NCBI RefSeq assembly: GCF_030373445.1
Contig: NZ_JAUCYU010000008.1
Coordinates: 62,001-126,000, forward strand
From: Roseovarius sp.
GTDB lineage: Bacteria > Pseudomonadota > Alphaproteobacteria > Rhodobacterales > Rhodobacteraceae
Direction of reading: 5' to 3'
Length of the DNA stretch: 64,000 nt
A program made the position numbers and the translations under genes. Every line of letters begins with the position of its first letter. The first letter of the stretch is position 1. This document shows positions 24,016 to 32,965 of this stretch, in pieces. Under the pieces are notes generated by a model that was not told where the DNA came from, ran no database searches, and worked only from the letters and a program-made list of their open reading frames with translations.

Positions 24016-25593
24016 TCAATACCCCAGCGCACACCCGTCCTTGCGCGGATCGCTCCCGCCTTCCAGGACCCCGCTCTCGTGCATCAATATCGCCTGCGCC
24101 CCGCCGATCGGCTCGTCGGGCACCACCACCTCGTGGCCCATGTCGGCCAGGGCCCGCCGCACCGCCTCCCGATACCCGCGCTCGACCCGCAATTCGCCGC
24201 CATCGGCGAAACTCCGCGGCGCGTCGATCGCCGCCTGCGGCGACAGTCCGAAATCGCGCAGGTTGCTCACGAACCGCGCATGCCCGTTCGGCTGATAGGC
24301 CCCGCCCATCACCCCGAACGGCATCACCACCCGGCCGCCCTCGCGCAGCATGCCCGGAATGATCGTGTGCATCGGCCGCTTCCCGCCGCCCAGCTCGTTC
24401 GGATGGCCCGGCGTCAGGGTGAACCCCGCCCCCCGGTTCTGGAACAGGATGCCGAATTTCTCCGACGCGATGCCGGACCCGAACCCGTGGAAGATCGAAT
24501 AGATTAGCGACACCGCCATCCGGTCCTTGTCCACCACGGTGATATAGACCGTGTCCTTGTGCACCGCCTCGGCCACCGGCGCCGCCTTGGCCATCGCCCG
24601 CTTCGGGTCGATCAGCGCCGCCAGCCGCTCCGCCGTCTCCGGCGCCAGCATGTGATCCAGCCGCGCGGTGTGATCCGGGTCGGCAATGAACCGGTTCCGC
24701 GCATCGTAGGCGAGCTTCGCCGCCTCCGCCTCGATATGCGCCCGCTCGGCGCCCCACGGATCCATCCCCGCGATATCGAACTGCTTGAGGATGTTCAGCA
24801 TCAGGATCGCCGTCGCCCCCTGCCCGTTCGGCGGATGCTCGACCAGCTCCGTCCCGCCATACGTCCCCGCCAACGGCTGCGTGTACTCGCACGCCACGCC
24901 CGCAAAATCCTCGGCCGTGTGCACGCCGCCCATTCCGCCCAGCGCGGCCAGCATGTCCTCGGCCACCTCGCCCTCGTAGAAGGCCTTGCGGCCGTCCTTC
25001 GCCACCCGGCGCAGAACCTCCGCCTGCCCCGGCGCGCGGAACAGCTGCCCCGCCGTCAGCGGTTGGCCGCCATCGGAATAATGCGCCACCCCGTGACCCT
25101 GAAGCACCTTCACGTCACCGGGAAAATCGAACGCCACCCGCTCGGCCACCGGAACCCCGGCCTCGGCATAGTGGATCGCCGGCGCCAGCACCGCGTCCAG
25201 CCCCAGCCGCCCGTGATCCGCTGACAAACGACAGAACGCATCCACCGCCCCCGGCATCGTCACCGCCTCGACCCCGTGCACCGGCACCGTCTCCTGCCCC
25301 TTGTCCCGCAGCGCCGCCGCATCCGCCGCCGCCGGGGCCCGGCCCGACCCGTTCAGCGCCCGCACCTCATCGCTTCCCGTCTCGCTGAACAGCACGAAGC
25401 AATCGCCGCCGATCCCGGTCATCTGCGGCTCGCAGATCCCCAGCAGCACGGCCCCGGCAATTGCCGCGTCCACCGCGTTGCCGCCACGTTCGAGAATGTC
25501 CACCGCCGCCTTCGCCGCCAGCGGATGGGACGTGGCGCACATGCCATTGGCCGCCAGAACGGGCGACCGGCCCGGAAGATGAAGATCGCGCAT
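24016..25593 (-). CDS. Gamma-glutamyltransferase family protein
   Basis: 525-residue Ntn-hydrolase that self-cleaves before a Thr and then transfers or hydrolyses gamma-glutamyl groups, for example of glutathione. The likely nucleophile is T348, in KDTVYITVVDKDRMAV. Upstream features include GGNAVDAAIA, TGIGGDCFVLF, NGSGRAPA and PPNGQGATAI. Unlike the E. coli enzyme, no signal peptide is visible (MRDLHLPGRSP), so it may act in the cytoplasm or be one of the broader gamma-glutamyl hydrolases. Start at 25593 follows a GA-rich stretch. Confidence 0.9.
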   Translation of the reverse strand: MRDLHLPGRSPVLAANGMCATSHPLAAKAAVDILERGGNAVDAAIAGAVLLGICEPQMTGIGGDCFVLFSETGSDEVRALNGSGRAPAAADAAALRDKGQETVPVHGVEAVTMPGAVDAFCRLSADHGRLGLDAVLAPAIHYAEAGVPVAERVAFDFPGDVKVLQGHGVAHYSDGGQPLTAGQLFRAPGQAEVLRRVAKDGRKAFYEGEVAEDMLAALGGMGGVHTAEDFAGVACEYTQPLAGTYGGTELVEHPPNGQGATAILMLNILKQFDIAGMDPWGAERAHIEAEAAKLAYDARNRFIADPDHTARLDHMLAPETAERLAALIDPKRAMAKAAPVAEAVHKDTVYITVVDKDRMAVSLIYSIFHGFGSGIASEKFGILFQNRGAGFTLTPGHPNELGGGKRPMHTIIPGMLREGGRVVMPFGVMGGAYQPNGHARFVSNLRDFGLSPQAAIDAPRSFADGGELRVERGYREAVRRALADMGHEVVVPDEPIGGAQAILMHESGVLEGGSDPRKDGCALGY

Positions 25594-25840
25594 GGATGAA
25601 AGCCCTCCTCTGAACCTCTCGCCGCGACACTAAGGCCGCCGCGCGGGAATGCCAACAAACCGGCGAACCGGATAGGCAATTGCAGGTTTCAGGGGGGGTA
25701 AGTACCTCGACGCCGCGCACTGGGTGGGGGCTGTTAAACGCGGCGCCGAGGGAAGCCATATGCAGCTACAAGACCGGTTATGACCTTTGTTTCGGGCGGT
25801 TTTTCGTAATGATTGCGGCGAGATTAAGGTTTTTGCCCCC
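25594..25840. other. Gap between ggt-like and rsbW-like genes
   Basis: 247 bp without a convincing gene. Small frames here have no recognisable protein features. It should contain the promoter of the gamma-glutamyltransferase gene, but I see no clear -35/-10 pair. Confidence 0.4.
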
Positions 25841-26341
25841 TCACGCCCCCGATCGCGGCGCAAACCGCAACCCAAGGGTGTTTTGACCCTCGCTCCGGCT
25901 GTAAGTCACCGCATCCGCCTGGCTGTGAATCAGGTACCAGCCGAATCCTCCCTCGGGCTGCCGCTCGCAGGGCACATCCATATCCGGCAGCGCGCCCTCC
26001 GGCATCTCGTTGCCGGGCATTGGCCGGCCCCGGTCGGCGATCGTCACGCAAAGCGCATCGCCCTCCATCCCTGCCTTCAGCCAAACGCGCCCGCCGGCCC
26101 CGCCATAGGCATGTTCGCCGATGTTGTTCAGCACCTCCGCCAGCACCAGCTCGACCCGGAACAGCAGGCCCGGCGCCGCCCCGGCCCGCGCCATGATCCC
26201 ACGCACGGCCGCAACCGCCTCGCGCGTGGCCTCCGGCGTGGCCCGGATCGCCAGCGAAAGGCGAACGCCCTCCGCCACCCCGATCCGCCCGGACGGCACG
26301 GCCCGCTCACCCGGCCGCGCGGCGCGTGGCACTGTCGACAT
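25841..26341 (-). CDS. RsbW-like anti-sigma regulatory kinase (HATPase)
   Basis: 166-residue GHKL ATPase-domain protein. The N-box is ELVLAEVLNNIGEHAY, G1 is IADRGRPMP and the G2-like loop is PEGGFGWYLI. Such proteins bind and inhibit a sigma factor and phosphorylate a STAS antagonist. The partner antagonist is the next gene upstream, whose 3' end overlaps this gene's 5' end by 35 nt, a strong sign of coupled expression. No sigma factor or PP2C phosphatase gene lies nearby, so the target is elsewhere. Confidence 0.88.
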   Translation of the reverse strand: MSTVPRAARPGERAVPSGRIGVAEGVRLSLAIRATPEATREAVAAVRGIMARAGAAPGLLFRVELVLAEVLNNIGEHAYGGAGGRVWLKAGMEGDALCVTIADRGRPMPGNEMPEGALPDMDVPCERQPEGGFGWYLIHSQADAVTYSRSEGQNTLGLRFAPRSGA

Positions 26342-26645
26342 CCCCGTAAATTCCGAACACCGTGTCCATCCGCGTCAGCCGGAACACCTTGTCCACGTTC
26401 GGCGTCAGCGCCGCCAGGTCCAGCTTGCGCTCCGGCCCGAGGAACTTCATCACCGCCACGATGGCGCCAAGACCGCTCGAATCGACGAACCCGACCCGCC
26501 CGAGGTCAAGCACCACCCGCGGCGCATCCTCGTCCACCACGGCGCGCACCGCGTCCTTGAACCGGATTGCGCCGGCCGAATCGATCCGGTCCGCCATCAC
26601 CGAAATCACCTGCACGCCGTTCAGACTGCTGCTGTCGAGTTCCAT
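26307..26645 (-). CDS. STAS-domain anti-anti-sigma factor
   Basis: 112 residues of the SpoIIAA/RsbV type. The phosphorylatable Ser is in VGFVDSSGLGAIVAV, after VVLDLGRV. It would release a sigma factor (or other client) from the RsbW-like kinase when unphosphorylated. The ATG at 26645 has a purine-rich GGCGGAG upstream at good spacing; a GTG at 26651 would leave no room for a binding site. It is transcribed before, and overlaps, the kinase gene. Confidence 0.88.
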   Translation of the reverse strand: MELDSSSLNGVQVISVMADRIDSAGAIRFKDAVRAVVDEDAPRVVLDLGRVGFVDSSGLGAIVAVMKFLGPERKLDLAALTPNVDKVFRLTRMDTVFGIYGDVDSATRRAAG

Positions 26646-26742
26646 GCGCACTCCGCCTTAGGTACTAATACGACGCAGGCTAGACCGCATTGGTTACCAT
26701 TCGGTATTCTGCGGCATCAAAATCCGAGGAGGATCACTACCC

Positions 26743-27915
26743 ATGAAAGACGTTGTCATAGCCGGAGCCGCCCGCACCCCCATGGGCGGGTTCCAGGGAG
26801 ATTTCGACGGGGTCGAGGCCAGCCTTCTGGGCGGCACCGCGATCCGCGCCGCGCTGGCCGACGCGAAAGCCGAAACCGTGAACGAGGTGCTGATGGGCTG
26901 CGTCCTGCCCGCCGGCCAGGGCCAGGCCCCCGCCCGCCAGGCCGGCTTCCATGGCGGCCTTGGCGAAGACGTGCCGGCCACCACCCTCAACAAGATGTGC
27001 GGCTCGGGCATGAAGGCCGCGATGATCGGCTTCGACCAGATCGCGCTGGGCGACACCGACCTGATGATCGCGGGCGGCATGGAAAGCATGTCGACCGCGC
27101 CCTACCTTCTGCCCAAGATGCGCGGCGGCGCCCGCATCGGCCATGCCGAGGTCAAGGACCACATGTTTCTCGACGGGCTGGAGGACGCCTATGACAAGGG
27201 CCGCCTGATGGGCACCTTCGCCGAGGATTGCGCCGAGAAGTTCCAGTTCACCCGCGAAGCGCAGGACGAATACGCCATCGGCTCGCTCGAAGGCGCGCTC
27301 GCCGCCCAGAAATCCGGCGCCTTCGAGGGCGAGATCACCCCCGTCACCCTGACCACCCGCAAGGGCGAGGTCACGATTTCCGAAGACGAACAGCCCGCCA
27401 AGGCCCGCCCCGACAAGATCCCGCACCTCAAGCCCGCCTTCCGCAAGGACGGCACGGTCACCCCCGCCAACTCCTCGTCGATCTCCGACGGCGCGGCGGC
27501 GCTGGTGCTCGCCTCGGGGGATGCGGCCAAGGCCAACGGCCTCAACATACGGGGCCGTATCCTCGGCCATGCCAGCCACGCCCAGGCGCCCGGCTGGTTC
27601 ACCACGGCCCCCGTCCCGGCGGCCCAGAAACTGCTGAAAAAACTCGGCTGGTCGAAAGACGATGTCGACCTGTGGGAGGTGAACGAGGCCTTCGCCGTCG
27701 TCCCCATGGCCTTCATGCAGGAAATGGGCCTGCCCCGCGAAAAGGTCAATGTAAACGGGGGCGCCTGCGCGCTGGGCCACCCGATCGGCGCCAGCGGCGC
27801 ACGCATCATGGTCACCCTGCTGAACGCGCTGGAGAAACGCGGCCTGAAGCGCGGCGTCGCGGCCATCTGCATCGGCGGCGGCGAGGGCACGGCCATCGCC
27901 ATCGAACGCGCCTGA
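26743..27915 (+). CDS. Acetyl-CoA C-acyltransferase (thiolase)
   Basis: 390-residue thiolase. The nucleophilic Cys is C86, in LNKMCGSGM, and the other active-site motifs are NVNGGACALGHPIGASGAR (His) and CIGGGEG (second Cys). It condenses two acetyl-CoA or cleaves 3-ketoacyl-CoA. Length and motifs fit the biosynthetic AtoB/PhaA group, but no phaB or beta-oxidation gene is adjacent. A GAGGAGGA site lies just upstream of the ATG. Confidence 0.92.
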   Translation: MKDVVIAGAARTPMGGFQGDFDGVEASLLGGTAIRAALADAKAETVNEVLMGCVLPAGQGQAPARQAGFHGGLGEDVPATTLNKMCGSGMKAAMIGFDQIALGDTDLMIAGGMESMSTAPYLLPKMRGGARIGHAEVKDHMFLDGLEDAYDKGRLMGTFAEDCAEKFQFTREAQDEYAIGSLEGALAAQKSGAFEGEITPVTLTTRKGEVTISEDEQPAKARPDKIPHLKPAFRKDGTVTPANSSSISDGAAALVLASGDAAKANGLNIRGRILGHASHAQAPGWFTTAPVPAAQKLLKKLGWSKDDVDLWEVNEAFAVVPMAFMQEMGLPREKVNVNGGACALGHPIGASGARIMVTLLNALEKRGLKRGVAAICIGGGEGTAIAIERA

Positions 27916-27935
27916 ACCCTACGCCACCGTAGGGT
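27916..27935. terminator. Bidirectional terminator between thiolase and GNAT genes
   Basis: ACCCTACG (27916-27923) pairs perfectly with CGTAGGGT (27928-27935). The hairpin fills the whole gap between the two convergent stop codons. Confidence 0.75.
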
Positions 27936-28397
27936 CTAGCGATCCAGGTCGCGCCGCATCGTGGCCATGCCACCGCGGCGCGACAATTCCTCGTAGCCCG
28001 ACTTCTGGTAAAGCCGCAGCGCCGCCTCGTTGTCCAGCTCCACCTTCAGCGTGATGCTCAGCGCCCCAAGGTCCCGCGCCGCCTCCTCCGCAAGCTTCGC
28101 CAGCTCCTCTCCGGTGCCGCCCCGCATCTCCTCCTCGACGAACACGTAAGTCAGGTGCCGCACCTCCGGCCCAACACCCACGCGCAGCGCAAAGAACCCC
28201 ACCTCGCGGCCCTGGCCGTCCAGCAGGTAGAACGACTCGTCATCCACCTCCTGCAACCACCGCATCTTCCACTCGCCCTCGTCGAACGGATACCGCGCAT
28301 GCGGGTTCACGAGGGCCATGTCGCCCTCGTCCTTCAGCAGCCCCGCAAGCGGGGCAAGGTCGCGCTCCTCGTTATGGCGCAGGCTCAGGGTCGTCAT
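27936..28397 (-). CDS. GNAT-family N-acetyltransferase
   Basis: 153-residue acetyl-CoA-dependent acetyltransferase. The fold is suggested by VRHLTYVFVEEEMRGGTGEEL, where the Q/RxxGxG/A-type CoA loop is RGGTGEE, and by the end segment LDNEAALRLYQKSGYEEL. Substrate unknown. The start at 28397 (MTTLSLRHNEERD) is chosen because the longer frame upstream is non-homologous and runs over the divergent fRMsr gene. Confidence 0.85.
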   Translation of the reverse strand: MTTLSLRHNEERDLAPLAGLLKDEGDMALVNPHARYPFDEGEWKMRWLQEVDDESFYLLDGQGREVGFFALRVGVGPEVRHLTYVFVEEEMRGGTGEELAKLAEEAARDLGALSITLKVELDNEAALRLYQKSGYEELSRRGGMATMRRDLDR

Positions 28398-28511
28398 ATG
28401 TCTCTCCTTCGGCCGAAAATCGCGTGTCGGGGGCCGCACCTGCCATATCCCCCGGGGGCGATGCAAGGCCGGGGCTGGCGGAAGGCCCCGGCGCGTGCCA
28501 TATCCACGCCC

Positions 28512-28967
28512 ATGAGGATCGACTACGCCACCACCGCCAAGACCATCGCCGCCTTGACCGAGGGCGAATCCGACGACGTCGCGCTCATGGCCACGATCGT
28601 CTGCGAACTGCACCACGCCGACGACCGCTTCGACTGGACAGGCTTCTACCGCGTGACCGAACCCGAACTGCTCAAGATCGGCCCCTACCAGGGCGGGCAT
28701 GGCTGCCTCGTCATCCCCTTCTCCCGCGGCGTCTGCGGGGCTGCGGCCCGGACAGGGCACGTGCAACTGGTGGCGGATGTCGAGGCCTTCTCCGACCACA
28801 TCGCCTGCGCCGCCTCCACCCGGTCGGAAATCGTCCTGCCCGTCCGCAACGGCGCGGGCGAGATCATCGCCGTGCTCGACATCGACAGCGACCAGCCAGA
28901 CGCCTTCACCGAGGAAGACAGCACCGGCCTCTCCGCCATCCTGCAAGACGTGTTCGGCCGCCTCTGA
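28512..28967 (+). CDS. msrC: Free methionine-(R)-sulfoxide reductase (GAF domain)
   Basis: 151-residue GAF-fold enzyme reducing free Met-R-sulfoxide with thioredoxin. All three conserved cysteines are seen: GHGCLVIPF, RGVCGAA and DHIACAA, followed by STRSEIVLPV. The motif FDWTGFYRV is also typical. An ATG at 28155 opens the same frame, but the start at 28512 gives the family length. It is divergent from the GNAT gene. Confidence 0.92.
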   Translation: MRIDYATTAKTIAALTEGESDDVALMATIVCELHHADDRFDWTGFYRVTEPELLKIGPYQGGHGCLVIPFSRGVCGAAARTGHVQLVADVEAFSDHIACAASTRSEIVLPVRNGAGEIIAVLDIDSDQPDAFTEEDSTGLSAILQDVFGRL

Positions 28968-29051
28968 CCACCCCGCCCTCAAGGCGTTAACCAATCCTCA
29001 ACCATTCCCGCCCACCTTGTTAACCAAATCTGGCAACGCAAGGGATGCGCG

Positions 29052-30566
29052 ATGGTGGCCCGCGCCTACACGGTCGCGTTCGAGGGGGTCGAGGCGAAAA
29101 CGGTCGAGGTGCAATGCGCCGTCACCGCCGGGATTCCCGGCTTCTCCCTCGTGGGCCTGCCCGACAAGGCGGTGACCGAGGCGCGCGACCGCGTGCGCAC
29201 GGCGCTCACCTCCATGGCCATCGCCCTCCCGTCCAAGCGCATCACCATCAACCTCTCCCCCGCCGACATGCCGAAGGAGGGCAGCCATTTCGACCTGCCC
29301 ATCGCCCTGGCCCTCCTCGCCGCCCTCGAAATCATCCCCGCCGACGCGGTCGAAGGCACCTGCTCGCTGGGCGAGCTGTCCCTCGACGGCTCCCTCCTGC
29401 CCGTGATCGGCGCCCTCCCCGCCGCACTCTCGGCGGCCGAGGCCGACCGCACCCTCCTCTGCCCCAAGGGGTCGGGGCCCGAGGCCGCCTGGGTCGACGC
29501 CGCCCGCGTCATCGGCGCCGCCACGCTGGCCGATGTCGTCCGCCACTACACCGGCCAGTCCCCCCTCCCCCCGGCCGAACCGGGCGAAGTGATCCCCGAC
29601 AGCTCCGGCCGCGACCTCACCGACGTGAAAGGCCAGGAACGCGCCAAGCGGGCGCTGGAAATCGCCGCCGCCGGGCGCCACCACCTGATGATGGTCGGCA
29701 CGCCCGGCTCCGGCAAATCCATGCTGGCCGCCCGCCTGCCCGGCCTCCTTCCGCCGCTGACGGCACAGGAGGCGCTGGAAACCTCGATGATCCACTCCCT
29801 CGCCGGGCTGATCGAGGAAGGCGGCATCAACCGCGCCCGCCCCTTCCGCGAACCGCACCACACCGCCTCGATGGCGGCCATCGTCGGCGGCGGCCGACGC
29901 GCCTCGCCGGGGGAGATTTCGCTGGCCCATAACGGCGTGCTCTTCATGGACGAGTTCCCCGAATTCACCCGCTCCGTGCTCGAAACCCTCCGCCAGCCCG
30001 TCGAATCGGGCGAGGTCGTCGTCGCCCGCGCCAACGCCCACGTGAAATACCCCTGCCGCTTCATGCTGGTCGCCGCCGCCAACCCCTGCAAATGCGGCTA
30101 CCTGCCCGACGCCTCCCGCGCCTGCGCCCGCGCGCCCGCCTGCGGAGACGACTACATGGGCCGCATTTCCGGCCCCCTGATGGACCGGTTCGACCTCCGG
30201 ATCGAGGTGCCCCCCGTCGCCTATACCGATCTCGACCTGCCAAGCTCGGGCGAGCCCTCCGCCACCGTCGCCGCCCGGGTGCAGGCGGCGCGCGACCTCC
30301 AGCACGCCCGCTACCGCGACCATCCCGGCATGCGCCTCAACGCCGATGCCGAAGGCGAGATGCTCACAGACATCGCCACGCCCGATACCGAGGGCCGCGA
30401 GCTTCTCACCAAGGTGGCCGACCGCTTCGGCCTCTCGGCCCGCGGCTATCACCGCGTCCTGCGCGTCGCCCGCACCATCGCGGATCTCGACGGCTCCGAC
30501 ACCATCCGCCGGCCCCACGTGGCCGAGGCGGTCAGCTTCCGCCTCTCCGCCGCGAAAGAGAGCTGA
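29052..30566 (+). CDS. comM: YifB-family Mg-chelatase-like AAA ATPase (ComM)
   Basis: 504-residue hexameric helicase-type protein; in Vibrio and Acinetobacter ComM drives branch migration during natural transformation. An N-terminal Lon-like fold (FEGVEAKTVEVQ, GLPDKAVTEARDR) precedes the AAA core with Walker A GTPGSGKSMLA and Walker B LFMDEFPEF. Zn-binding cysteines occur in NPCKCGYL and later CARAPACG. Its 3' end overlaps the convergent hydrolase gene by 35 bp. Whether this species is transformable is not shown. Confidence 0.93.
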   Translation: MVARAYTVAFEGVEAKTVEVQCAVTAGIPGFSLVGLPDKAVTEARDRVRTALTSMAIALPSKRITINLSPADMPKEGSHFDLPIALALLAALEIIPADAVEGTCSLGELSLDGSLLPVIGALPAALSAAEADRTLLCPKGSGPEAAWVDAARVIGAATLADVVRHYTGQSPLPPAEPGEVIPDSSGRDLTDVKGQERAKRALEIAAAGRHHLMMVGTPGSGKSMLAARLPGLLPPLTAQEALETSMIHSLAGLIEEGGINRARPFREPHHTASMAAIVGGGRRASPGEISLAHNGVLFMDEFPEFTRSVLETLRQPVESGEVVVARANAHVKYPCRFMLVAAANPCKCGYLPDASRACARAPACGDDYMGRISGPLMDRFDLRIEVPPVAYTDLDLPSSGEPSATVAARVQAARDLQHARYRDHPGMRLNADAEGEMLTDIATPDTEGRELLTKVADRFGLSARGYHRVLRVARTIADLDGSDTIRRPHVAEAVSFRLSAAKES

Positions 30567-31443
30567 TCCACTCTGCAATCTCCCGCAGCGTCACCATCGC
30601 CTCCGGCATAAGCCCTTGGAAATACGGCCAGACATGCGGCAGGTCATGCTCGATCCGCATCTCCACCTCGACCCCCTGCGCCGCCAGCCGTTCGGCCATG
30701 CGCCGCGTGTCATCCAGCAGAATCTCCGTATCCCCGACGCAAAGCCACACCGGCGGCCCGCCCGTGAAATCGGCAAACAGCGGCGAGGCCCGCGGGTCTT
30801 CCGCATCCGCCCCGTCGAGATACATCTCCGCCGTCTCCGCCGCCCGGCTCGCGGGCAGCATCACGTCGGCCGCGGCATTGGTTCGCATGCTCTCGCCCGT
30901 AAACCCCATGTCGGTCAGCGGCGACATCGCGAACACCCCCAGCGGCAGCTTGCCCCCGGCTCGCAACACCTCCGCCACCACCGCCAGCGCCAGCCCGCCG
31001 CCGGCACTGTCCCCGCCGATCACCACCCCGCCGGGCCAGTCCTCCACGGCCCGGTAAACCGCCAGCGCATCCTCGACCGCCGCCGGAAACGGATGCTCCG
31101 GCGCCAGCCGGTAATCGGGCAGGCAGGCCGGCAGCCCGGCCAGCGCCGACAACCGCCCCAGCATCGCCCGGTGCGTCGTCGACGAGCCGAACACGTAGCC
31201 GCCGCCATGCAGGTGCAACATCAGCGGCCCGGCCTCCCGGCGCACGCCCTTCGCCCGCGCCCATTGCACCGGCACCCCGCCCAGCACGCCGCGCTCGTAG
31301 CGCGTGCCGAACGGCGCCCGGAAGAACAGCCGTGCCTTGAACTCGAAATTCCGGCGCAGCGCGGCCGGCTCCTCCGCGCGTTCCATGTACCGCTTCTCGG
31401 TGAAACGCAGGTAGGGGTTCAGGAGGCGCCGCGCGACGCTCAC
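30532..31443 (-). CDS. Alpha/beta hydrolase of the HSL (HGGG) family
   Basis: 303-residue esterase/lipase. The oxyanion-hole motif LHGGGYVFG, the nucleophile elbow [10 protein letters not shown], and a late His (DLPHVWPYF) give the full HSL signature. The GTG start at 31443 overlaps the gshB stop as GTGA, indicating translational coupling to gshB; the longer upstream frame would run through gshB. The 3' end overlaps comM by 35 bp on the other strand. Substrate unknown. Confidence 0.88.
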   Translation of the reverse strand: MSVARRLLNPYLRFTEKRYMERAEEPAALRRNFEFKARLFFRAPFGTRYERGVLGGVPVQWARAKGVRREAGPLMLHLHGGGYVFGSSTTHRAMLGRLSALAGLPACLPDYRLAPEHPFPAAVEDALAVYRAVEDWPGGVVIGGDSAGGGLALAVVAEVLRAGGKLPLGVFAMSPLTDMGFTGESMRTNAAADVMLPASRAAETAEMYLDGADAEDPRASPLFADFTGGPPVWLCVGDTEILLDDTRRMAERLAAQGVEVEMRIEHDLPHVWPYFQGLMPEAMVTLREIAEWISSLSRRRGGS

Positions 31444-32375
31444 GCCCGCTTGCCCTCGATCGCCTCCCAGATCTTTCCGGCGACGTTCACCCCGTCGAAC
31501 CGCTCCAGCTCCTGGATGCCGGTGGGCGAGGTCACGTTGATCTCGGTCAGGTAGGTGCCGATCACGTCGATCCCTACGAAAACCTGCCCGCACTCCCGCA
31601 GCCGCGGCCCGATGATGCGGCAGATCTCCCGGTCACGTTCGGTCAGCTCCACCTTCTCGGGGCGCCCGCCCACATGCATGTTCGACCGCGTCTCGCCCTC
31701 GCCGGGAATGCGGTTGATCGCCCCCACCGGCTCGCCATCGACCAGGATCACCCGCTTGTCGCCCTTCTTGATCTCCGGCAGGTATTTCTGCGCGATCAGC
31801 GGTTCGCGGCTGAACCCGGTGAACATCTCGTGCAACGAGGCGAGGTTGCGGTCGCTCTCGGGCAGGTGAAACACCCCCGCCCCGCCATTGCCGTAAAGCG
31901 GCTTGACGATGATGTCGCCATGCTCGGCCCGGAACGCCTTGATCGTGGCAAGATCGCGGGCAATCGCCGTGGGCGGCATCAGTTCGGGGAAGTCGAGGAT
32001 CAGCAGCTTCTCGGGAAAGTTCCTCACCCAGAACGGATCGTTCACCACCAGCGTGCCGGGGCTCAGCCGCTGCAGCAGGTGGGTGGTGGTGATGTAGAAC
32101 ATGTCGAAAGGCGGATCCTGCCGAAGCCAGACCACGTCCATCTCCGACAGGTCGAACAGCTGCTCCTCGCCCAGCGTGAAGTGATTGCCCTTCTCCCGCC
32201 GCACCTCCAGCGGCCAGCCCCGCGCCTCCACCCGGCCCTGGTTATAGGCCAGCCGGTCCGGCGTGTAATAATAGAGCTCGTGCCCCCGCGCCTGCGCTTC
32301 CTCCGCCAGCCGGAACGTGCTGTCCGCGTTGATATCGATCGGCCCAATCGGATCCATCTGAAAGGCGATTTTCAT
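31440..32375 (-). CDS. gshB: Glutathione synthetase
   Basis: Joins gamma-glutamylcysteine and glycine with ATP to make glutathione. 311 residues of the bacterial ATP-grasp GshB type, opening [20 protein letters not shown] and showing [29 protein letters not shown] and [15 protein letters not shown] at 32375. It follows yraN on the minus strand and is coupled to the downstream hydrolase gene. Confidence 0.96.
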   Translation of the reverse strand: MKIAFQMDPIGPIDINADSTFRLAEEAQARGHELYYYTPDRLAYNQGRVEARGWPLEVRREKGNHFTLGEEQLFDLSEMDVVWLRQDPPFDMFYITTTHLLQRLSPGTLVVNDPFWVRNFPEKLLILDFPELMPPTAIARDLATIKAFRAEHGDIIVKPLYGNGGAGVFHLPESDRNLASLHEMFTGFSREPLIAQKYLPEIKKGDKRVILVDGEPVGAINRIPGEGETRSNMHVGGRPEKVELTERDREICRIIGPRLRECGQVFVGIDVIGTYLTEINVTSPTGIQELERFDGVNVAGKIWEAIEGKRA

Positions 32376-32450
32376 AGGCTGTCCCCGGCAAATGCGTGCA
32401 GCCTTTACATGGGCCAATCCCGGCCGGTGTGCAAATCCGAAATGCGCCGC

Positions 32451-32870
32451 TCAGAAATGGCTGAAGGCCGCATCCCGAATTTCGACCTGTCCGCGGTCAT
32501 CCACCACCGCCAGGTCGAACCGCACCTCGGAAAGCTGCCCCTGCGGCGTGTTGCCCAGGTATTCCGAGGCCGCCAGGTGAATGCGCTGCATCTGGTCGAC
32601 GCGCAGCCGCTCCGCCGCCGCATCGAAGCTCGAGGCCTTCTTCACCTCGCAGAAGACATAGACGCCGCGATCCAGGAAGATCAGGTCGATCTCGCCCGCC
32701 TGCCCGCGCCAGCGCGTTTCCAGAAGGTCCGCGCCGCGCCGGTCATATTCCCGCGCAACCGCCTTCTCGGCGCTGACCCCCGAAAGGTAGGCACGCCGCC
32801 CGCGCCGCCGCTTCGCCGCCGGCACCGCGGTGGCCGTGCCCCCCTCGTCGAACCTGAAATGCGTCGTCAT
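32451..32870 (-). CDS. yraN: UPF0102 (YraN-family) nuclease-fold protein
   Basis: 139-residue protein with the PD-(D/E)xK-like core GQAGEIDLIFLDRGVYVFCEVKKA. The family is widespread and poorly characterised; a nuclease role in recombination has been proposed from the fold. An N-terminal extension (KRRRGRRAYLSG) is basic. It lies between rsmI and gshB, the usual place for yraN. Confidence 0.9.
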   Translation of the reverse strand: MTTHFRFDEGGTATAVPAAKRRRGRRAYLSGVSAEKAVAREYDRRGADLLETRWRGQAGEIDLIFLDRGVYVFCEVKKASSFDAAAERLRVDQMQRIHLAASEYLGNTPQGQLSEVRFDLAVVDDRGQVEIRDAAFSHF

Positions 32871-32965
32871 GCCTTCTCCTTCCGCAAAGCAATGCCCGGA
32901 CTAGGAACAACGTCCAATCCAACAGCCAAAGCCCGGCCCGGCAAGAAACCTCGAACCGACGAACC

